Source: Sphingomonas sp. LaA6.9
Lineage (GTDB): Bacteria > Pseudomonadota > Alphaproteobacteria > Sphingomonadales > Sphingomonadaceae
Assembly (NCBI RefSeq): GCF_022601895.1
Contig: NZ_JAKVIO010000027.1
Coordinates: 1 to 58,185 of the forward strand
Direction: 5' to 3'
Length of the DNA: 58,185 bases
This document shows positions 25,801 to 33,707 of the stretch, in pieces. Numbering within the stretch: the first letter of the stretch is position 1; every line of letters begins with the position of its first letter. The position numbers and the translations under genes were made by a program. Below the pieces are notes generated by a model. The model did not search any database and was not told where the DNA came from. It saw only the letters and a list, made by a program, of their open reading frames with translations.

Positions 25801-27807
25801 TCAGAAGCGCGCACGCACGCCGCCGTAAAGGGCGCGGCGCTCCACGGGGTAATAGATCGCGGATGCAGCGGTGGCGCGAACGACCGCAGAGATGTCGCCG
25901 ATCGCCTTTTCGCCCGTGAGGTTGCGCGCGTCGAAGAACAGCGTCAGCCCGTCGGTGACATTGGCCTCGGCACCGAGGCCGAACAGCGTGTAACCCGGCG
26001 CGCGCGTCGCATTGACATAATCTGCCCAGCCGCCCGTCGGCACCCATTCGACATTGGGCGTGACCGCGAAGCGTTCGGTGCCCAGCCGCAAATCGGCGCG
26101 GTAGAGGTGCTTCGGGATCACGGGGAGGCGGTTGTCGCCATAGACCGCGTCGTTCCTGAAGGCGAAGTCGTTGAGCTGATACACCTGCCGGAGCGTCGCG
26201 AATGGCGCGAGGCGGAGTTCGAGCCCCGCCTCTATCCCCTGATGACGCGTCCTGTCGGCATTGAAGGTCGCGGCGGGGATGACGCCGGGCACGACCGAAT
26301 ATTGCAGCATCTCGCCCCTGATGTCCGAGCGGTAGAGCGTGACGTCCCACGCGGCGAGCCCGTGCTGCCCACGCGTGCCCAATTCGATCGTCCAGGCGCG
26401 ATGGGGATCGAGATCGACGAAGCCGGTGAGCCCCCCGACCTGCGTTTGCGCCAGCTCGCCATAGCCGGGCAGCTCGTGCGAGCGGCTGTAATTCGCGTAG
26501 AGCTGGATGTCCTTTGCGGGTTCGTAGAGCAGGCCGAATTTGGGAGAGAACTCGTCGAAGCTGGCGCTGCCGCTGAGCGCGGCGCTGGTGCGGTTGTCGA
26601 TCGTGCGCTCGCCATGCGTCCACACGCCGCCGGCGATCAGGCTGAGCCCGGCCAGGGGCATGACGCGCAGCTCGCCATAGCTGTCGATCGTCTGCGCTTC
26701 CTGCCGCGCGGTCTGGGTGGGGGCGTCGCGGTTGCCGCCAACATTGACGAACTGGCGCGCATCGACATGGCCGAAGCGCGCGGTGGAGCCGATCAGGCCC
26801 TCGACGGGTACGCCGCCGATCTCGCCGGCAAGGTTCAGCCGCGCATAGGCGCCGTAATCCTCCGAGTTCTGGTCGATGACCTGAAAGATCGGGTGGAACA
26901 GGTTCTTGCCATTGTAGAACAGCCCGGCCTCGAGCGTGCCGCTCCCGAGATCGACCGTGGTGCGGTTCTGGAGGCGGATCGAGTCGATGTCGCGTTCCTG
27001 ATCCTGCACGATATTGATCGCGTTCGACTTTTCCGGGTCGGTCAGCGCATCGCTGCGCGTGAGTGCGCCGGGCAGGTCCTGGTCGATCTGGCTCAATGTC
27101 GCGTAGAAGCGCGTTTCGATCATGTCGGTAAGGCGCAGGCCGATATTGGTGTTGAAACGCAGCGAATCGCGGCTGGCGTGCATCCGGTCGCCATCCGAGC
27201 GGTCTGTCGTGATCGCCGCCCAGACATCGGCGCGGTCATCGGCATAGCCGATGGCGGCCCTGGTGCGGATCGTGTCGAAGCTGCCGCCATCGACGCGCAG
27301 TTCGAAGCCGGGCTCGGTGCGGCCCGTGGGGGTCACCGCATTGATCCCGCCGCCGAGCGTCGAGCTGCCGAAACGCAGCGCGTTGGCGCCGCGCAGCACC
27401 TCGATATGCTGGAAGACCTGCGGGTCGAGCTCCTGGAAATCGCCATTATTGTCGGCAAGGTTGATCGGAGTTCCGTCCTGCAGCAGCGTCAGGCCGCGCA
27501 TGTGGAAGCCGCGGCTGATCCCCGAGCCGCGGATCGAGAGGCGCACCTCCTGCCCGAAGCGCGGCTGCGTATAGACGCCCGGGGAAAAGGCGAGCGCGTC
27601 GCGGAGCGAGACCGCGACCTTGTCCTCATATTCGGTGGCGGCAACGGTGTCGGCCCCGCCGGGCGTGCGCGCGGTGGCGGCCTCGGCTTCTTCGACTTGC
27701 TGCGCGGTGACGATGATGGGGCCGCTATCATCGGCAAGCGAGGGGGTGGCGGTGGCGGCAAAAGCAATGAACGACGCGCCCGAAAGCGCGCGGATAAGCG
27801 ACGTCAT
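25801..27807 (-). CDS. TonB-dependent outer-membrane receptor, FecA/siderophore-like
   Basis: A 668-residue receptor with a signal peptide (LSGASFIAFAATATPSLA), a TonB-box-like IIVTAQQ, a plug (VSLRDALAFSPGVYTQPRFG, RLSIRGSGISRGFHMRGL) and a barrel ending in VRARF. The plug and overall size fit ferric or copper chelate transporters such as FecA. The ATG at 27807 follows AGAGGAA. It is the middle gene of DUF2946-receptor-PepSY, so metal-chelate import is the probable role; which metal is not shown. Confidence 0.88.
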   Translation of the reverse strand: MTSLIRALSGASFIAFAATATPSLADDSGPIIVTAQQVEEAEAATARTPGGADTVAATEYEDKVAVSLRDALAFSPGVYTQPRFGQEVRLSIRGSGISRGFHMRGLTLLQDGTPINLADNNGDFQELDPQVFQHIEVLRGANALRFGSSTLGGGINAVTPTGRTEPGFELRVDGGSFDTIRTRAAIGYADDRADVWAAITTDRSDGDRMHASRDSLRFNTNIGLRLTDMIETRFYATLSQIDQDLPGALTRSDALTDPEKSNAINIVQDQERDIDSIRLQNRTTVDLGSGTLEAGLFYNGKNLFHPIFQVIDQNSEDYGAYARLNLAGEIGGVPVEGLIGSTARFGHVDARQFVNVGGNRDAPTQTARQEAQTIDSYGELRVMPLAGLSLIAGGVWTHGERTIDNRTSAALSGSASFDEFSPKFGLLYEPAKDIQLYANYSRSHELPGYGELAQTQVGGLTGFVDLDPHRAWTIELGTRGQHGLAAWDVTLYRSDIRGEMLQYSVVPGVIPAATFNADRTRHQGIEAGLELRLAPFATLRQVYQLNDFAFRNDAVYGDNRLPVIPKHLYRADLRLGTERFAVTPNVEWVPTGGWADYVNATRAPGYTLFGLGAEANVTDGLTLFFDARNLTGEKAIGDISAVVRATAASAIYYPVERRALYGGVRARF

Positions 27808-27864
27808 GACTGGAATTCCTCTGAACAAAGCGATTCGGCCCGGAAGTCCGGGCGCGGACGGGGT

Positions 27865-28275
27865 TCAGAGGGTGGCGGGCGGTCCGATGGCGGGTGGCGG
27901 CGGGGCGGCGAGGCCGCGGCCGATCGCGACCGACGCCGGCAGCGTGATCGCGGTGGCTGTGACGAAGTAGAGCGATGGCGTGAAAGCGACCGCCGGCACC
28001 GCGTCAAACGCGGCGCCGAGCCCCGCAAAGGAGCAGGGCTGATCGGTTTTCGGCTCCGATTTCTGCGGCGCCTTGTCGTGCAGGCTGCCGTCCGTGGCGA
28101 CCCACGCCTCGACCAGCCCCTGACCGGTGCACAATGTGATCCGCACCGCGCCATCGGCATCGGTCGCCGGCATCCAGCCCGCGGGGACGAGCATGCGGAG
28201 CATCAGCGCACACGCGACGATCCAGAGCGCAATGGCCCTGTTCTCGCCCGTCAGTCGTGCGCGGATCGTGTTCAT
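27865..28275 (-). CDS. DUF2946-family membrane protein
   Basis: A 136-residue protein with a hydrophobic N-terminal segment (IALWIVACALMLRMLVPAGW) and a conserved ITLCTGQG motif, then Cys in QPCSFAGLG and a second hydrophobic segment near 100-125. This matches the DUF2946 family often found next to copper or iron receptors. It is the first gene of the metal operon and divergent from the histidine kinase gene (77 bp between starts). Function unknown. Confidence 0.75.
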   Translation of the reverse strand: MNTIRARLTGENRAIALWIVACALMLRMLVPAGWMPATDADGAVRITLCTGQGLVEAWVATDGSLHDKAPQKSEPKTDQPCSFAGLGAAFDAVPAVAFTPSLYFVTATAITLPASVAIGRGLAAPPPPAIGPPATL

Positions 28276-28352
28276 GGCGCGGCGCTATGCGCTCGAACAC
28301 TACGGGACGCAACGGCTTCCCGTGCGCCGCGCAATCGAATAATGCGAAACAC

Positions 28353-29450
28353 ATGGCGCATATCGGCCTTATCGAAAAGCCGTTCTTCGACGACAAGAAC
28401 CGGGCTTTCTGGAACCTCCAGTCGGGCGGCTGGGCGGGCTATCTCGTGCTGCGCGCCATTTCGGGCTTCTCCAACGGCTTCCCGCTCGAATTCATGGTGC
28501 CGCTGCTGATCCATGTGGTGACGGGCTATTCGCTGACGCTGATCCTCGCGGTGATCTACCGGCTCGTCATCAACCAGCGACGGATCGTTACCTGGGGCGT
28601 TTCGGTGGGCGCGGTCGTGCTCGCGACTTTGCTCTATGCGACGATCGACGCGTGGGTGTTCTCGACGATCAACCGTCCGACCACGCCGTTTTCGACGAGC
28701 GTGATCACGGGCATGCTGTTCCTCGATCTCACCATCCTCGCGGCATGGTCTTCGCTTTATTATGCGATCAACTTCTACCTGATCGTCGAGGAACAGGCCG
28801 ACCAGCTCGTCAAGCTCGACAGCCAGGCAAGCGCCGCGCAGCTGGCGATGCTGCGCTATCAGCTCAATCCGCACTTTCTTTTCAATACCCTGAACTCGAT
28901 CTCGACGCTGGTGCTCCTGAAGCAGACCGAGCGCGCCAATGCGATGCTGTCACGGCTTTCCTCGTTCCTGCGCTACACGCTCGCCAACGAGCCGACCGCG
29001 CAGGTGACGATCGCGCAGGAGGTCGAGACGCTGAAGCTCTATCTCGAGATCGAGAAGATGCGTTTCGAGGACCGGCTCAGGACGACCTTCACGGTCGACG
29101 AACGCGTATCAAAGGCGCGGCTGCCTTCGCTGCTGCTTCAGCCACTTGTCGAGAATGCGATCAAATATGCGGTCACGCCGCAGGAGGAAGGCGCGGACAT
29201 TTCGGTCGATGCGCGGCTTGCCGGAGATCGGGTGCAGATCACCGTGTCGGATACCGGGCCGGGGTTGAACGGAGCGGTACTCAGGCCCAGCTATTCAACA
29301 GGAGTGGGTCTCGCTAACATACGTGACCGTCTCGCCCAGGCGTTCGGACCCGAGCATCGATTCGATGCCGGCTCGAAACCAACGGGCGGGTTCAGCGTTG
29401 TCATCGAGTTCCCGTTACTACTGGAAGAACAGCCGAAAGTGGCCGCATGA
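28353..29450 (+). CDS. LytS/YehU-type sensor histidine kinase
   Basis: A 365-residue membrane kinase. Four hydrophobic segments lie before residue ~145; the HisKA_7TM-less LytS kinase box LNPHFLFNTLNSIS has the phosphoacceptor His174, followed by the ATPase domain with LLQPLVENAIKYAV (N box) and DTGPGLNG (G1). The sensor part is only membrane segments, so the stimulus is unknown. It overlaps the response regulator by 4 bp (ATGA). The short distance to the divergent DUF2946-receptor operon suggests it may control that operon. Confidence 0.9.
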   Translation: MAHIGLIEKPFFDDKNRAFWNLQSGGWAGYLVLRAISGFSNGFPLEFMVPLLIHVVTGYSLTLILAVIYRLVINQRRIVTWGVSVGAVVLATLLYATIDAWVFSTINRPTTPFSTSVITGMLFLDLTILAAWSSLYYAINFYLIVEEQADQLVKLDSQASAAQLAMLRYQLNPHFLFNTLNSISTLVLLKQTERANAMLSRLSSFLRYTLANEPTAQVTIAQEVETLKLYLEIEKMRFEDRLRTTFTVDERVSKARLPSLLLQPLVENAIKYAVTPQEEGADISVDARLAGDRVQITVSDTGPGLNGAVLRPSYSTGVGLANIRDRLAQAFGPEHRFDAGSKPTGGFSVVIEFPLLLEEQPKVAA

Positions 29451-30247
29451 CGATACGTACCATTCTGGTCGATGACGAACCCCTTGCGATTCAGGGGCTT
29501 CAACTGAGACTGGAAGCCCATGACGATGTTGAAATCGTCGATACCTGCCTGAATGGCCGCGAGGCGATTCGCTCGATCAAGACCAACAAGCCCGATCTGG
29601 TGTTCCTCGATATCCAGATGCCCGGTTTCGACGGTTTCTCCGTCGTGCAGGGGATGATGGAGGTCGAACCGCCGTTGTTCGTGTTCGTGACCGCCTATTC
29701 GGACCACGCGATCCGCGCCTTCGAGGCGCAGGCCACCGACTATCTGATGAAGCCCGTCGAGCCCGAAAGACTTGCCGACACGCTCGAGCGCGTGCGCCAG
29801 CGTCTGTCGGAGAAGCGCGGGCAGGAAGAGGCAGAGCGGCTGAAGGAAGTGCTCACCGAGGTGGCGCCCGAGGCCGCCGAATCGATGGGCGAGAACCACG
29901 AGACGCACGCATCGAACCGCTATGAGAAGCTGATCAACATCAAGGATCGCGGGCAGATCTTCCGCGTCGATGTCGATTCGATCGAGCGCATCGACGCAGC
30001 GGGCGATTACATGTGCATCTATACCGGCGACAACACGCTGATCCTGCGCGAGACCATGAAGGATCTCGAAAAGCGGCTCGATCCGCGCCGTTTCCAGCGC
30101 GTCCACCGTTCGACGATCGTCAATCTCGACCTTGTCAAACAGGTCAAGCCGCACACCAACGGCGAATGCTTCCTCGTGCTCGATTCGGGCGCGCAGGTGA
30201 AGGTCAGCCGGTCCTATCGCGACGTGGTGGCGCGCTTCGTCCACTGA
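29447..30247 (+). CDS. LytTR-family response regulator
   Basis: A 266-residue regulator. The receiver domain (1-120) has Asp9/Asp10 (LVDDEP), phosphoacceptor Asp55 (LVFLDIQMPG) and a lysine in MKPVEPERL. The LytTR DNA-binding domain covers about 160-265 with IERIDAAGDYMCIYTG and RFQRVHRSTIVNLDLV. It overlaps the kinase gene by 4 bp, so the two form one two-component system. A hairpin follows directly after the stop. Confidence 0.92.
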   Translation: MTIRTILVDDEPLAIQGLQLRLEAHDDVEIVDTCLNGREAIRSIKTNKPDLVFLDIQMPGFDGFSVVQGMMEVEPPLFVFVTAYSDHAIRAFEAQATDYLMKPVEPERLADTLERVRQRLSEKRGQEEAERLKEVLTEVAPEAAESMGENHETHASNRYEKLINIKDRGQIFRVDVDSIERIDAAGDYMCIYTGDNTLILRETMKDLEKRLDPRRFQRVHRSTIVNLDLVKQVKPHTNGECFLVLDSGAQVKVSRSYRDVVARFVH

Positions 30248-30253
30248 GATATT

Positions 30254-30279
30254 CTTCCCCGGGTACGCGCCCGGGGAGG
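30254..30279. terminator. Hairpin between convergent genes
   Basis: Stem CTTCCCCGGG / CCCGGGGAGG (one T-G pair) with loop TACGCG directly downstream of the LytTR gene and facing the end of the minus-strand micropeptide gene. It may serve both directions; T-runs are weak. Confidence 0.55.
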
Positions 30280-30284
30280 AGTTT

Positions 30285-30383
30285 CTACCCCGAAACCACC
30301 AGTGCAACCCCGATCGTCAGCAGCGCCGCGCTGATCGCGATCAGCCAGGGCTTGTGCGCGGCGCAGGTGAAGGGGTGGATCAT
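30285..30383 (-). CDS. 32-residue single-pass membrane micropeptide
   Basis: A small ORF read as MIHPFTCAAHKPWLIAISAA followed by LLTIGVALVVSG. One transmembrane helix (residues ~13-31) with a short N-terminal segment holding one Cys and two His. Its ATG overlaps the stop of the ribbon-helix-helix gene as ATGA, which is the usual form of translational coupling. It is the last gene of the SPFH operon. Function unknown; I infer a membrane partner of the SPFH protein. Confidence 0.65.
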   Translation of the reverse strand: MIHPFTCAAHKPWLIAISAALLTIGVALVVSG

Positions 30384-30595
30384 GCCTCATCCTCCCCGGT
30401 CTTGCCGGGGGGCCGCCCGCGCGGGCGCTGTTCGGGGGCGGCGACCTTCACGCCCCGCCGCGCCAGCGCCTCACGCAGCAATATCTCGATCTCGGCATTG
30501 ACGCTCCTGAGGTCGCTCGCCGCCGCGCGCTCGAGCGCCGCGAACAGCGCGGGCTCGAGACGCAGCGGGAACGCCTTTTTGGGGGGAGCGGCCAA
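30380..30595 (-). CDS. Arc-type ribbon-helix-helix DNA-binding protein
   Basis: A 71-residue protein. KAFPLRLEPALFAALERAAA followed by SVNAEIEILLREALARRG is the ribbon-helix-helix pattern of Arc-family repressors (strand, then two helices with conserved Asn-Ala-Glu-Ile). The tail is basic (RPRGRPPGKT, AT-hook like). Start is TTG at 30595 with AAGGA nine bases before. It lies 12 bp after the SPFH gene and overlaps the micropeptide gene by 4 bp. A role as autorepressor at the 22-bp palindrome upstream of the SPFH gene is inferred. Confidence 0.75.
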   Translation of the reverse strand: MAAPPKKAFPLRLEPALFAALERAAASDLRSVNAEIEILLREALARRGVKVAAPEQRPRGRPPGKTGEDEA

Positions 30596-30607
30596 CGCCC
30601 GATATCC

Positions 30608-31513
30608 TTACTGGTACAGCGTTCCGGTGTTGACGACGGGCTGCGTGTCGCGCTCGCCGCACAGCACGACCATCAGATTGGAGACCATCGCCGCCTTGCG
30701 CTCGTCATCGAGGTGGACGACGTTCTTGGCGCTCAGCTGTTCGAGCGCGGTCTCCACCATCGACACCGCGCCCTCGACGAGCTTCTTGCGCGCGGCGATC
30801 ACCGCCTCGGCCTGCTGGCGGCGCAGCATCGCCTGCGCAATCTCCTGCGCATAGGCGAGGTGCGTCAGGCGGCATTCGTCGATCGTGACCCCCGCGATCT
30901 GGACGCGTTCCTGCAGCTCGATCCGCAGTTCCTCGCTGACATGCTCGGCATCGCCGCGCAGCGTCACTTCCTTGTGCTCGATATCGTCATAGGGATAGCG
31001 CGAGCCGATCGCGCGCACCGCGCTCTCGATCTGGATGTGGACGAACTGCTTGTAGTCGTCGACGTCGAACAGCGCCTGCGCGCTGTCGGTGACGCGCCAC
31101 ACGACGTTCGAGGCGATCTCGATCGGGTTGCCGCGCAGGTCGTTCACCTTCAATTTGTCCGAGGTGATGTTGTGGACGCGTGCCGAAATCTTGGTGCGGG
31201 TGAGCCAGGGGAGAACCCAGCGCAGCCCCGTGGTGCGATCGGTGCCGCGATAATCGCCGAACAGCAGGATCGCCGCGGCCTGGTTGGGCTGGATCAGGTA
31301 GAAGCCGGACAGGATCAGGACCATCGCGATGAGCGCGACGATCATCACGGCAACGACGGTGCCGCTCTGCTGGTCGCTGGCGAACTGGATGAATCCCCAC
31401 GCCTCCGCCGCGATCGTGACCAGCAGCAGGAGCAGCATCAGATAGCCGCTCTGCGTGTTTGCCGGCCGCTCGCTGCTCGCATTGAGCGACGCGGCTGATT
31501 TCCCCTCGGTCAT
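30608..31513 (-). CDS. SPFH (band 7/prohibitin-like) membrane protein
   Basis: A 301-residue protein with two N-terminal transmembrane segments (YLMLLLLLVTIAAEAWGFIQ and VVAVMIVALIAMVLILSGFY) followed by an SPFH domain (NQAAAILLFGDYRGTDRTTG, then DNIVWRVTD-like ASNVVWRVTDSAQALFDVDD) and a C-terminal coiled-coil helix (QAMLRRQQAEAVIAARKKLV). SPFH proteins organise membrane microdomains or guard proteases. The ATG at 31513 follows GGAGGACGAC. First gene of the operon with the RHH protein and the micropeptide; an AT-rich perfect palindrome covers its promoter. Confidence 0.88.
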   Translation of the reverse strand: MTEGKSAASLNASSERPANTQSGYLMLLLLLVTIAAEAWGFIQFASDQQSGTVVAVMIVALIAMVLILSGFYLIQPNQAAAILLFGDYRGTDRTTGLRWVLPWLTRTKISARVHNITSDKLKVNDLRGNPIEIASNVVWRVTDSAQALFDVDDYKQFVHIQIESAVRAIGSRYPYDDIEHKEVTLRGDAEHVSEELRIELQERVQIAGVTIDECRLTHLAYAQEIAQAMLRRQQAEAVIAARKKLVEGAVSMVETALEQLSAKNVVHLDDERKAAMVSNLMVVLCGERDTQPVVNTGTLYQ

Positions 31514-31523
31514 GTCGTCCTCC

Positions 31524-31545
31524 ATAATTATGATATCATAATTAT
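31524..31545. promoter_or_regulatory. Perfect 22-bp AT-only-like palindrome over the SPFH promoter
   Basis: The half-site ATAATTATGAT is followed exactly by its reverse complement. It stands just before the ribosome-binding site of the SPFH gene, in a genome with very few AT-rich stretches. On the minus strand TTGACC lies upstream and TATAAT-like hexamers lie inside the palindrome, so a bound protein would block RNA polymerase. The downstream RHH protein is the obvious candidate ligand. Confidence 0.65.
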
Positions 31546-31591
31546 ATCGTAGACCGATTCGGTCAAGCGCAAACGGGATGCACGCCCGGTC

Positions 31592-31681
31592 GTCATGCCG
31601 AACTTGATTCGGCACATGAACACGGTCGTGTCAGAAGCTGCACCGTTCGCGTTCATGGATGCTGACTTTCGTCAGCATGAC
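31592..31681. repeat. Structured intergenic repeat family A, copy 1
   Basis: Starts GTCATGCCGAACTTGATTCGG, has inner CATGAACAC ... GTTCATGGA arms and ends CTTTCGTCAGCATGAC. It shares this plan with 36205-36296 and 38168-38260. Lies between the SPFH promoter and the pal terminator. Confidence 0.75.
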
Positions 31682-31700
31682 GGCAGGGGGATGGTGCAAA

Positions 31701-31738
31701 GAAAAAGGGCCGCCGGAGCATTGCCCCGACGGCCCTTT
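31701..31738 (-). terminator. Rho-independent terminator of the Tol-Pal operon
   Basis: On the minus strand GGGCCGTCGGGGC / GCTCCGGCGGCCC with loop AAT is followed by TTTTTC, about 20 bp after the pal stop. Confidence 0.85.
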
Positions 31739-31757
31739 CGCCAGTCTTTGGACGCGC

Positions 31758-32270
31758 TTACTGGACCGTGACGGTCACCGCGCGGCGGTTGCGCGCCCAG
31801 CTTGCCTCGTCCGAACCCAGCGCTTCGGGGCGCTCCTTGCCGTACGAGATCACCGAGATGCGCGAGGCGGGGATGCCCAGCGACGCGAGATAGTTCTTCG
31901 CCGCATTGGCGCGGCGCTCGCCGAGCGCGAGGTTGTATTCGCGCGTACCGCGTTCGTCGGCATGACCTTCGATCGTCACGCGGACATTGGGATATTGCTG
32001 CAGCCACTGCGCCTGGCTCGAAAGCGTCGCCTGATCCTCGGCGTCGATGTCGAACTGGTCGAGGCCGAAGAAGATCTTGTCCGAGCTGACCTTGGCAATG
32101 AAATCGGCCTGCGATCCGGGGACGGGCGCGGTGCCCACGCCCGACTGGTCGCCCGTGTCGGGCTGTTCGGTGGCGGGCGGTGGCGGCAGCTGCTCCGGCG
32201 CCTTCTTGGCGCACGCGCCGAGCGCGACGAGGCTCGCGGCGAGGATGATCTTGCTACCCAGACGGGCCAT
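31758..32270 (-). CDS. pal: Peptidoglycan-associated lipoprotein Pal
   Basis: An outer-membrane lipoprotein of 170 residues that binds peptidoglycan and TolB/TolA. Lipobox ending at Cys20 (LVALGAC), a Pro-rich linker, and an OmpA-like domain with VTIEGHADERGTREYNLALG and RRAVTVTV. AAAGGAGAAAGAA precedes the ATG. Last gene of ybgC-tolQRAB-pal, with a strong terminator behind it. Confidence 0.96.
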   Translation of the reverse strand: MARLGSKIILAASLVALGACAKKAPEQLPPPPATEQPDTGDQSGVGTAPVPGSQADFIAKVSSDKIFFGLDQFDIDAEDQATLSSQAQWLQQYPNVRVTIEGHADERGTREYNLALGERRANAAKNYLASLGIPASRISVISYGKERPEALGSDEASWARNRRAVTVTVQ

Positions 32271-32375
32271 TTCTTTCTCCTTTTACTACAAACAACACTG
32301 CCCACCCTGTCGCGGGCCTTGGTCGGGCGAAATCATTACGGGGTCAACCCGAACCCCGCATTTTCGTTCCTGTGA

Positions 32376-33707
32376 TTACGGAAGAATCGGGCCCCATGCG
32401 GGGTCCGAGCCGTCGACGGGCGTCGGAATCCGCCGCTCGTTCACGCCGGTCAGGTCGACCTGCCACACGCTCGACGTGCCACCGCGGCCCTGGCTCGTAC
32501 GGAAGAACTGGATGACGCGGCCATTGGGCGACCAGGTCGGCGCTTCGTCCTGCCAGCTGTTGGTGAGAAGCCGTTCGCCGTCGCCCGAGGGACTCATCAC
32601 GCCGACACGGAAATTGCCCGCCATCTTGGTGAAGGCGATCAGGTCGCCGCGCGGGCTCCATTCGGGGGTCGCATAGCGCCCCCCGCCAAAGCTGATGCGG
32701 TGCTGGTTCGAGCCGTCGGCATTCATGATGTAAAGCTGCTGGCCGCCCGAGCGATCGCTTTCGAAGACGATCTGCGAGCCGTCGGGCGAGAAGCTGCCGC
32801 CGATGTCGATGCCCGGCGCGGTGGTGAGCCGCCGTGGCGTGCCGCCGGTAATCGGAATGCTGTAGATATCGGTATTCCCGCCAGTCGCCATCGAGAACAG
32901 GATCGTCCGGCCATCGGGCGAGAAGCGCGGCGCGAGCGTGGCGCCCTGTGCCTCATAGACGAGCCGCTGCTTGCCCGTGCCGATGTCGTAGACGAACACG
33001 CGCGGGCGGTTGTTGAGATAGCTGAGATAGACGATCTGCTTGTAGTCGGGCGAGAAGCGCGGCGTCAGCGCGATCGCCTGACCATTGGTGATGAAACGGT
33101 GGTTGGCGCCATCCGAATCCATGATCGCGAGGCGCTTGGTGCGGTTCCCCTTGGGGCCGGTCTCGGCGATGTAGGCGATGCGGCTGTCGAAGAAGGGGCT
33201 TTCGCCCGACAGGCGCGAATAGATGGTGTCGGCGCATTTGTGCGCGGCGCGACGCCAGTCGGAGGGCTGGACGACGAAGCCCTGCCGCACGAGTTCGCTG
33301 CGCAGCGCGACGTCGTAGAGATAGCAGCCCACGGTCAGGTTGCCGTCGCCATTGGCGCGCACGAAACCCTGGACGAGCGCCTGTGCGCCCGTACCGGGCC
33401 AGTAATCGAATTGCGGCGCGGTCACCTCGGGAAAGGTGATGTTCCGCACCTGTGCCGGACCGATCGGGCGGAAGAGCCCGCTGCCGCGGAGATCGGAGGC
33501 GACGACTTCGGCGACCTGCCGGCCGAGCGCATCGGTGGTGCCTGCTGCGGTAGGCGCGCTTTGCGGGGTCGGCATGGCGGGGATCGCGATGACGAGGTCA
33601 TTGCCGCTTTCGTCGGTGACGTCGACGCTGAGCTGGGCGGCCGCCGGCTGAATGGCGGTCAGCAACGCTGCGGCGAAGCCAGTGGTGAGCAGCTTGAAAT
33701 GGGTCAT
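32376..33707 (-). CDS. tolB: Tol-Pal system periplasmic protein TolB
   Basis: A 443-residue periplasmic protein: signal peptide (LLTTGFAAALLTAIQPAAA), N-terminal domain and a six-blade beta-propeller with repeats such as LTPRFSPDYKQIVYLS, LAPRFSPDGRTILFS and GSFSPDGSQIVFESD. It contacts Pal and TolA during outer-membrane constriction. Its start overlaps the tolA stop by 4 bp; pal follows 105 bp downstream. Confidence 0.96.
   Translation of the reverse strand: MTHFKLLTTGFAAALLTAIQPAAAQLSVDVTDESGNDLVIAIPAMPTPQSAPTAAGTTDALGRQVAEVVASDLRGSGLFRPIGPAQVRNITFPEVTAPQFDYWPGTGAQALVQGFVRANGDGNLTVGCYLYDVALRSELVRQGFVVQPSDWRRAAHKCADTIYSRLSGESPFFDSRIAYIAETGPKGNRTKRLAIMDSDGANHRFITNGQAIALTPRFSPDYKQIVYLSYLNNRPRVFVYDIGTGKQRLVYEAQGATLAPRFSPDGRTILFSMATGGNTDIYSIPITGGTPRRLTTAPGIDIGGSFSPDGSQIVFESDRSGGQQLYIMNADGSNQHRISFGGGRYATPEWSPRGDLIAFTKMAGNFRVGVMSPSGDGERLLTNSWQDEAPTWSPNGRVIQFFRTSQGRGGTSSVWQVDLTGVNERRIPTPVDGSDPAWGPILP

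Noticed and set aside
26107-28509. 800-codon plus-strand ORF
   Set aside because: Antisense to the TonB receptor and DUF2946 genes; low-complexity Arg/Gly tail.
30380-30595. Antitoxin of a toxin-antitoxin pair
   Set aside because: The RHH fold is typical for antitoxins, but the next gene is a 32-residue TM peptide and the previous one an SPFH protein. A type of membrane toxin cannot be excluded but nothing supports it.
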